Assembly: GCF_933775445.1 (NCBI RefSeq)
Contig: NC_065878.1
Location: 2,068,001 to 2,132,000 of the forward strand
DNA: 64,000 nt
DNA from: Argentina anserina
Taxonomy: Eukaryota; Streptophyta; Magnoliopsida; Rosales; Rosaceae
Reading direction: 5' to 3'
Position 1 is the stretch's first letter; every line of letters begins with the position of its first letter. Below, piece by piece: positions 56,601-64,000 of this stretch. The translations under genes and the position numbers were made by a program. The notes below the pieces were generated by a model. It ran no database searches. It was not told where the DNA came from and saw only the letters and a program-made list of their open reading frames with translations.

Positions 56601-59500
56601 ATGTGTTTTGGAAGAGCTGAACTCAAATGTGAGTGAATTGATGATGAAATCGTGCTGAGTGTTGAGAATGAATCCTAATTGCTTATTCGAGTAGGATTCA
56701 TCCTTGTTCGAGTATGATTCAACATTTCTTATTTTTTTGTTTCTAACGTACTTATTCTTATTAGGAAAGTCAAATCCAAGTTGGAGAATGAATTCTAGTT
56801 GCGCAAGGACAGAAGAGAGACTGAAAATCAGTTTCCTAGAAGGACAATGAGAGGTTGTGGAGCATAGATGATTTCTTATTCGGAGATGGAGTTCAAAACC
56901 AAGTTGGAGATGGATTTCCAAGGTGTATATGAAGTGCATATAAATTAGAATTATCAAGGAGAACACGATATGCATTTAGATACCCAATCCATGTAAGAAT
57001 CAGAAATCTGTCAGGATTCATAGTCCAACTTCGACGGGCTCCCCTGGGCAGCTAAGAAAGAATTAGAAGACGTGTCATATATGGATGAAAATATCTACGA
57101 GTCTATTTATGTAGAATTTAGAATCGCATAAATATCTTATTCCTACAAGGAGATATGACCGAATCTTTACTCAGAGATCCAGTGGGCTCGACAAAATTAT
57201 CTCAGCCATTGATTTGCTTTTGATCTAAGGGTTGTGAGGGAAACTTTGGGTCTTGTTTCTCCTATATATAGAGGCACAAATCTACATCATAATTCATCAT
57301 CAACTTTACGCACAAGTACTACCTAAAGCTCTGCCCAAACACATTCATTCCACCAAGAACCCTAGCACCGAATTCATTCATCCCTTCACCATATTTCTGC
57401 TCTTAGGTGCGTAGCATAGGACGTCCATTCCCTTGAAGATATCTTGTTATCTTGTCTTAAGCCACAAAGGATAATTCAAAGTGTAACTCTATGATTTTCA
57501 TGTCTATGATTTGGTGTCTACTGTTTTTGTTCTTGGATGATTTATGTTTTGGTTTTGTTAAAGTGTATTTTGATTTTGTCTATGAAATTATTATGACTTT
57601 CGAATGATGTATTGAATTAATGGTTTCGATTTCTATACAGTGATTTTAGGTTTTATTGTCGTGTGTTTCTGTTCAATATACTTAGAGAATTTTCAGTGTG
57701 TTCATATGAAAATATATGTGATTGATGAGCATAGTAAGACTGCATATGTTAATCAACTAGAGCTATGAATGTTTAGGATGCGCGTAGTAGACTAAATTTT
57801 TGTTCTTGATGTGGTTCACTGTTGATTTACCTAAGTAATTCATTGATGATGTGAGGTTTATATGTGTTAGTTAGATTTCGATTTAAGACTTGTGCTATGA
57901 ACATGTTTATCTTTTTTATGTGATTTTCGAAATTGCATGATTGTTGATTAAGTAGGTGACATGCTTAATGAATTCAATATGCGTGGCTTTTGAGTTGCAT
58001 GGTAGGATAAATATGTTAGATTTCAAGGAAGGCGCGTAGCAAGACTTGAATGTGTTGAGTGTCTATGTGTTAGGATAACCGCGTAGGACCCTAAGATTGC
58101 ATGATCGATTCTAAGTTGAGAATAGATACTTTATGCATGAACATGATTAAGTATAGATTTCGTTCCTTTTGTTCTTTATATGATTTGTTTTGGTGATTGT
58201 TTATGTGTTAGTTGGTTGATCACATGTATATAGTAGCTTAAGTTTATTTTCTGTTTGATCCGACCTTATATCTTTAAACTTTTATATCCCTTGTGAATTC
58301 GTGTTAAATATTTGTTCTTGTCTGAGCTGGATCCCCGGTTTGTGAACGATACCCTCTTGCTTTATACTACTTACGATGCTTACATGGTTAATATTGATGT
58401 AAGTAATCTAACCGATCAAATGGCGTCGTTTCCGGGGATCCATCTATATGGATCCCTAATCTTTTAATTTTGAATTCATTGTTCATATTGTAAATTTGTA
58501 TATGCTTATCTTATTTTGTTATAACATTTAGTAATTATAAATTGTGTGTAAGTAATGTGTAATTGTAATATTGTGTATACTTTATTAAGTTCTTGAGTTG
58601 AGAAAATAAAACGAACTTAGACATCAGAATTGACAATATGTTGATTGGTTGTTAAGCTAGTTTTCGTTTTTCTTCTCCCCTTAACTTGTGCTCGATATCT
58701 TTGTTTGACTTTTGACATGTTTGTGACTTGTATATATCGATGACTTCCTAATTGTTCTCTCTAACTTTTGCATTGCATCTTACTCCCCTCATTCTAATTG
58801 CATACATTTTGTATTCATTCATTTTGCATCTCATTCATGTTGCATTTTAAATTCCACAAAATATCATATGGCTAGAGGAGCATAGTCTTTTAAGGAACTC
58901 ACATCCTACGTTATGCTTGGTAGGTTTCCACTTTCACCAATGATTTTAATTGAGATTCTACAAATTTATAGTGAAGTGACCAGCAATGAGCTCAAGAATA
59001 TACTAGAAGGTTGGACAACAAAATGGTAGAGGAGAAACCCCATAATGTGTCACCTCCAAAATGGTTGAATGAAAACTTGGTCTCAGCTAGAGGACTTTAA
59101 ACTTAAGTGCTTGTTGGGAGGCCACCCAATTTGTTTTCTTTTCCCTTTATTATTTTATTCGGTTAGTATTTTTTTTTATGTGTATTATGCATGTGTAGGT
59201 TAGTTTTCGAGAAAAAGTGAAGAAAAGTCAATAATTTCGTCCACAACAGAATCTGGTATATGCAATCTGTTGATTTTGGCAGACTGTATCTCCCATCTCA
59301 CAGGGAGTTACGAAATGTGCTTTATATGGAAAGAAGGGTTTTCGAGTCTAGTTTCTGTTTATTTTTACGGAACTTAATTTGAAGGTCTAGATCATTCCTA
59401 GTTGCAATTTGAAGACAGTAAGGTCGTGTCAGAAATTCAGAACTCCTTCAGTTGCAGTACGGAAAACGGAAAAACAGAGAGCACTTCCGGCCTCTATGTG
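56600..59500 (+). mobile_element. Athila/Tat-type gypsy remnant: LTR, tRNA-Asp primer site, short non-coding interior
   Basis: The right part of an LTR with a TATA box (CTATATATAGAGG, about 57270-57282) ends ..CCGATCA at 58418. Two bases later comes a primer-site-like TGGCGTCGTTTCCGGGGA (58421-58438), close to the complement of a tRNA-Asp 3' end. Downstream, CTTGTTGGGAGGCCACCC (59110-59127) resembles the conserved block at the 3' end of the coding region in Athila/Tat/Ogre elements. Only about 700 bp separates the two, so gag-pol is missing. The left LTR boundary is a guess, and no 3' LTR was found. Confidence 0.6.
58421..58438 (+). other. Primer-binding-site-like sequence, tRNA-Asp type
   Basis: TGGCGTCGTTTCCGGGGA differs at two positions from TGGCGCCGTTGCCGGGGA, the primer site known from Athila/Tat elements. 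Confidence 0.65.
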
Positions 59501-59502
59501 AG

Positions 59503-61115
59503 ATTAAAGTAGACGCGATGAAATACCAGGATATCTTAGTGAGTGCAAATCCATGCTTCTAATGGTGTTTTTACATGTGATTTGATATTTATGCCAGTTG
59601 ATACTTAATACTCGTGCAGTCGCATACCATTTTTATTTTGGTTTGCTACAAAATAAAGGTATAAACTTGGAAATACAAAATGAAAACCCATACTAATCGA
59701 GACGTACGAAAAATGGTTGCAATAAACTTGAAAAAGAAGGAAAAACTAACCTCCGGAAGAAAAAGAAATGCAGAGAAGTCTCTTAAATGTAAAATCTGTA
59801 AGCCAAGGAATGCTTTGAAGCCCGAGAAGGATGTACGTGACATGGTAGATGAGCAAGCATTGATCCACCGAGAAATTGAAACGGTATCAGTAATAAATGC
59901 ATGGGGTGTCCTTTGTGTTCAATTAAACGACTAAATATCCATAATTTCCTCGATATTTCCGTGAAAGTTTCTATTTTTCGGCATGTAGATATATCTGTTA
60001 CATATCATTTATTTTTCGAGGGAAATTTTCTTCCCGATATATCTGAAACTTTCGAAATTTTTCGAAATTTTTATAATATCTACATGTGTCAAGGCAACTT
60101 ATATATGAGAATCACTAGTTAGGATAATCAAACCTCTTATCCATCATTTTGTAAGCACAAAGTTATAGTCAACTCTACTACATCATTTATTGTTATATAT
60201 GACTCTTTTTATTATATATTGCATTTCATATCTCAACATCCACCTAAAATTGAAATAAAACCGAACTAGTTGTTGAGGAGAATCGAACCCTTTTGGTCTA
60301 GGAGGAAGCAATGATGGACCTTACTCTTATTCTCTAATGAGATACAATCAAGTGAAAACATATGGACAGAATCTGATACACAATCTTCACAAAGCTATGG
60401 TTATGGTCAAAGTTGAGAAATGCTTGATCCGAACGGGAACTACTAGTATCACAACTCATAGTCAATCACCTACGACCCCTATGGTTGGCATATAAGTCAG
60501 TATATGCAAAATTATAAAGTGACAGTATTATTTAATGACTATTCTTCACAATATATTTAGGGTTTTACTTAAGGACATAATGAAGATAGTGAAAATTTTG
60601 TACCTCATAAATCATTTATGTGGTTCTAAACCACTTATGTGATTTCATGTTTAATGTATTAATTAGAAGTAAATAAGGCGTGATGATCTAGCCTCCCTTT
60701 AGGTAAATATATATATATATAATTAAAAATTATGGAGCATTATTAAAAATCTACTTAATTAACTTTCGTCGAACATTATTAAAAATCTACTTAATATATG
60801 TATATATATTAAGTAGATTTTTAATAATGCTCGATGATTATTTCATTTCAAATTACTATAACTCACTATAAACTAATAATTATATAATAATTTCTTATGA
60901 CATATAGTAGATAATTGATCAAATAAACATTTCTCAAAATTTCATTCAAAATTTCCATGTTTTTATATAAATTTACATCAATTTACTTATTTATTTTTTA
61001 ACTCGAAATTTCCCCGAAATTTTAGTCCTTGGTTCAATTTCAACCAATCTAGTCTCTATTCTTGTGGCCTTTGAGCTATGATGCAATCGTCATTTCTAGA
61101 GAAGGTTTTCAATGC
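59503..61115 (-). repeat. Second orphan B3-leader-like segment, split by an insertion
   Basis: 59503-59922 parallels 53448-53860, and 61040-61115 parallels about 53860-53920 (..GTCT.TTCTTGTG.CCTTTGA.CT.TGATGCAAT). The continuity is broken only by the element at 59925-61031. As at 53.4 kb, no B3 coding exons accompany it. Confidence 0.65.
59917..61039. mobile_element. Non-autonomous hAT-like element (1107 bp), TSD GTTCAATT
   Basis: A perfect 8-bp duplication GTTCAATT (59917-59924 and 61032-61039) flanks 59925-61031. The left end (AAACGACTAAATAT) and the reverse complement of the right end (CAAGGACTAAAATT) share GACTAAA at the same distance from the border. Subterminal regions are rich in CGATATTTCC/CGAAATTT words. 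No transposase frame is present. The uninterrupted counterpart at 53848-53870 confirms the insertion. Confidence 0.8.
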
Positions 61116-61333
61116 TACCGTAGTACCACTGGTAATAGCTAGTGGTTTATCATTCCAATCACAATTTGACATGCAATATTTAATTAGAAAAATTATATTA
61201 AACTATTTTGTCAAAAATTATTTTGAGTTTCTTTCTAAAACCTCATACCCTACACTCTAATACCTTAAATCCTAAACCTTGAAACTTGCACCCTAAACCC
61301 TAAACTCTAACCCCGAAATCTTAGTTCAAAATC

Positions 61334-61806
61334 ATCAATACCAAAGATTGAAAAAACGCTAGGCGGTAGCCGGGCGGACACTCACCGCCTAGCGCCGTCA
61401 GGGCGCCTAGGCGGTTTTGAATTATTAAATATTTATTTATTTTTATACATGTATGTAATACTATTTATATGATTTAAATATATAATGAGTAAAAAAGTGC
61501 CCAATATTAATGTTTAAAAATCAAAATAGTCTCAACTCATCCAAAGTTCATACCATAATATTAAAAATTTAGAACAAAAGGTAAATATGTTTTTACAATC
61601 ACAAATGACCTAACCCCCAAATCAAAAAAAATGAGATTAAAAAAAATTAAAAGTCAAACCGCCTAGACCGGTCCTAGGCGGCCGCTTAATCACCCAACCG
61701 CCACGGATAACCGTATAGTCTAAAAACGCAACGGTGACCCGCCGTCTAGAGCCTCGGCACCGTCTAGACAGCCTAGGCGACCGTTTTTTAGAACATTGAT
61801 CAATAC
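61334..61806. mobile_element. hAT MITE (457 bp), TSD ATCAATAC
   Basis: The element 61342-61798 has ends CAAAGATTGAAAAAACG and (reverse complement of the right) CAATGTTCTAAAAAACG, inside a perfect 8-bp duplication ATCAATAC (61334-61341 and 61799-61806). GC-rich subterminal arms repeat CGCCTAGGCGG-type palindromic words around an AT-rich centre. There is no coding capacity. Confidence 0.9.
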
Positions 61807-62181
61807 CCATAAAGGTCATTTCACAAATAATAAAAATATGTTAAATTATAATTTTAGTATGATAAATCTACGTATCGAAATATACACATAATTGACTTAG
61901 TGACAAAACCCAAATAATTCGTCGACTAAGAAAGCCTAAGATGACGAAAATTTCTTTTGTGTTCTAAGCAATTTATTTTGTCATCTTAGTGGATTATTAG
62001 ACCACAATTCTCATTTCGTCATCTAGATAGCCCGTAAGATGACAAAATTTAAAACTCTGTCTTAAGTGGTTACTTAGGCGACGAGAAAGAATTTAGTAGA
62101 CGAAAGAAAATAAATTTTAAAATCACAAAAACTAAGAATAATATTTATAAATAATTTATGTAGGACTTTAATAATTATTTC
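61807..62181. repeat. Short repeat-rich stretch with GATGACGAAA words
   Basis: Between 61920 and 62110 the words AAGATGACGAAA, TTTGTCATCTTAG, TTTCGTCATCTAGA and AAGATGACAAAA occur in direct and inverted orientation. Such arrays occur in subterminal regions of CACTA-type elements, but no CACTA end was seen. Confidence 0.35.
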
Positions 62182-63671
62182 GGGAGTGTATTGTATATGG
62201 AATTAGTGAGAGTTTAAAAGAAATCCATGAATTTCAAATGTCTAGGTGTATTTAATACAGACTTTTAATTATCTATACAAATCTAGGTGTATTCAATTAG
62301 AATTTTAAAAAGTCATTTATAAAATCTATGAGAGTCTGGAGGTATTCAATCAAGACTTTTCAAAATGATTAGAAGTCTGTGAGTATTCAAAATATCATTC
62401 ATACTTGTGAAATTATAAACTCATGGAATCTCATGGACTTTATAGTGTAAAATATACACACCATAGTTTAAAAATTGTCTAGCCTCTAGACCAAAGATTT
62501 GCATAGACTTTTCCATGGACTTTCTTATTTCTTTCAAAGATCAATGTTCATTCTCCATCATTTTTCTTTATTTTCTTTTTGCCTTTTATTTACCGATTAT
62601 TTTTCCTACAACCCAACATGGTTATTCATCCTTTGATTATTTTCTTCTTATCTATGTTATGTTCTTACCTTGTATTTTTATACTTACTAAAACCTCATTC
62701 TCAATTGTGGACACATGTCCAATGCTACCAATAATAACAATGACAATGAAAGAAGTACATAAGAAAAAAAGGATTAAATTTGAAGGGTTTCTCTTACTTT
62801 CTTATAAATAATTAAGATTCTCTAATTTCTTTATAATAGCCACAACCAATTAATTTTCTTAGAATAAATGTAATACCCAAAACCCATAGCAGAAGTTTAT
62901 TATACTAATTATATTAAGGGATATATATACTTATCAATTTAAAAAACAAAAATCGGTTTCGACCGACAAGGAGAAAAAGTTAAAAACAAAAAGACTGGCA
63001 TGGGAGGGGGATACCTCGACTCAGCTCCTCTCTCTCTCTCTCTCTCATAATATTTATCGTCGAGCACTGTCACCATGGACAACGTTGTTATCTGTGAGAA
63101 CCGATCTATAAGACCATGCCCAAAAACTTTCTCATCTTCTCATATATAAAACCGCTCCCCGATTTCAGTATTTGGTTTGTTTGGAATTATTTTTCTTGAT
63201 TTATTTTGGGTTTGGATGTCACAATAAAAATTGTTCTATAGAAAATTTTATTAGCATGCATTAAGTCCCCGTTTAATAGCACTCACGAGGCGTTAGAGAA
63301 CCAAACCAACCTAGATGCTTAACACACACTCGGGAGTAAAGCAAATTATCACAGAACTGTAGACAGTGAAGCAACGAAACTATAAGCTTGTAATTGACAT
63401 ACATGTTACCATACCTTATTTTCTTAATTAACAAAAAAAAGTTTTAATTTTTTTATGAGTACTAAAAAATCTGTAGAAGTCAGATCGATATGAATTCTAT
63501 GGATTTCATGAATCAATAGAAATCTATAGAAATCAGCCAAACGTATGTGGTTGAAGTCAGTGATTTTAACAATTCTATGAAACTCTGTGAACTTTTTAAG
63601 GAGTCAGTGGATTTTTAAACAGTCTATCAATTCAAATAAGTCTATAAAAATCCAAATACAATACACCCTCC
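62182..63671. mobile_element. Terminal-inverted-repeat element, about 1.5 kb, non-autonomous
   Basis: The left end GGGAGTGTATTGTATATGG and the reverse complement of the right end GGAGGGTGTATTGTATTTGG form an inverted repeat. Subterminal regions repeat words such as GGTGTATTCAAT, AGTCTGTG and TCTATAGAAATC. The flanking 8-mers ATTATTTC and TTCATTTC agree at 6 of 8 positions, which fits an old hAT-like duplication. A (TC)n run lies at 63028-63046. The frame at 62515-62811 is T-rich and not convincing as a gene. Confidence 0.6.
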
Positions 63672-64000
63672 TTCATTTCATTGAAGTCAAGGATAATTAA
63701 GACTAATTAAGATGAATTTACGTTAAACCGGAAATTTCAAACTAATTAAGGAAAAATTTAAATCATTCCATGAATTAATTAATGTTCATAGGTAATTGAG
63801 ATGAGTTTCCGAAAAATTATTATATGCTACCTAAACTTTTAGGAATGTTCCATTGAAAACTTTACATTAATTGGATATAACTAATTGTTTTTATTGTACA
63901 TTGCTTTTTAATGCACTGAAAAAAAGATAATAATGTAAACTTAAGATAAATCTATCTATTCTTAATTTTGAATACAATAAAAGAAGCAAATGAAATAAAA
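63672..64000. other. AT-rich window end
   Basis: Nothing recognisable in the last 330 bp. Confidence 0.4.

Noticed and set aside
60270..60300. GAATCGAACC motif resembling a tRNA T-arm on the - strand
   Set aside because: No matching D-arm, anticodon stem or acceptor stem could be placed around it.
61288..61312. CCCTAAACCCTAAAC telomere-like motif
   Set aside because: Only about two repeat units plus degenerate neighbours; too short for an interstitial telomeric array.
62515..62811. 98-codon hydrophobic frame
   Set aside because: T-rich low-complexity DNA inside a terminal-inverted-repeat element; apparent membrane segments follow from TTT/ATT codons.

Overview
The window is a stretch of plant nuclear DNA, almost certainly from a eudicot and possibly from the Rosaceae; the family is only an impression from the repeat types. 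The base composition is AT-rich, the genes have GT-AG introns, and four ordinary genes plus a duplicated MADS-box gene sit among many transposable elements. No tRNA, rRNA, CRISPR array or prokaryotic feature was seen. Gene models below were assembled by hand from splice sites and reading-frame continuity.

Genes: (1) an eight-exon CCCH zinc-finger/RRM RNA-binding protein on the + strand (4791-7601), with a long purine-rich leader carrying an upstream ORF and a probable leader intron; (2) a seven-exon autoinhibited P2B Ca2+-ATPase of the ACA4/ACA11 type on the + strand (25720-32442), whose 2.6-kb first intron holds two transposon relics; (3) two nearly identical MADS-domain genes on the - strand (33256-34038 and 39424-40203), which lie in direct repeats of about 1.25-1.3 kb; (4) a small three-exon gene of unknown function on the - strand (41383-44154); (5) a four-coding-exon double B3-domain (REM-like) gene on the - strand (46010-47244). 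Leader/promoter pieces related to the B3 gene recur at about 53.4 and 59.5 kb without coding exons.

Mobile DNA: 9.5-22.2 kb is a nest. A decayed + strand Ty1/copia element (LTR 9490-9700, integrase relic 13.5-14.4 kb) was invaded by a larger LTR element that now survives as a 2.9-kb solo LTR (10184-13060, TSD AGTTC). Next to it is a young, structurally complete - strand copia element (14780-22152, TSD CTGCG, LTRs differing at 2 of 184 positions). A non-autonomous hAT (22511-23164, TSD CCCATAGT) and a LINE-like insertion (24049-24939, 15-bp TSD) follow. A decayed autonomous hAT (34323-39212) sits exactly between the two MADS copies. A second copia (48678-53009, TSD CCTAA) has lost its protease and integrase core. 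Further right are a probable solo LTR (54535-55500), an Athila/Tat-like LTR with a tRNA-Asp-type primer site (about 56.6-59.5 kb), an 1.1-kb hAT-like insertion (59925-61031, TSD GTTCAATT), a 457-bp hAT MITE (61342-61798, TSD ATCAATAC) and a 1.5-kb terminal-inverted-repeat element (62182-63671).

The observations most worth a second look are the separate gag and pol frames of the young copia, each with its ATG directly behind a 3' splice-site sequence; the MADS duplication whose junction is exactly a hAT end; and the repeated B3 leader segments.
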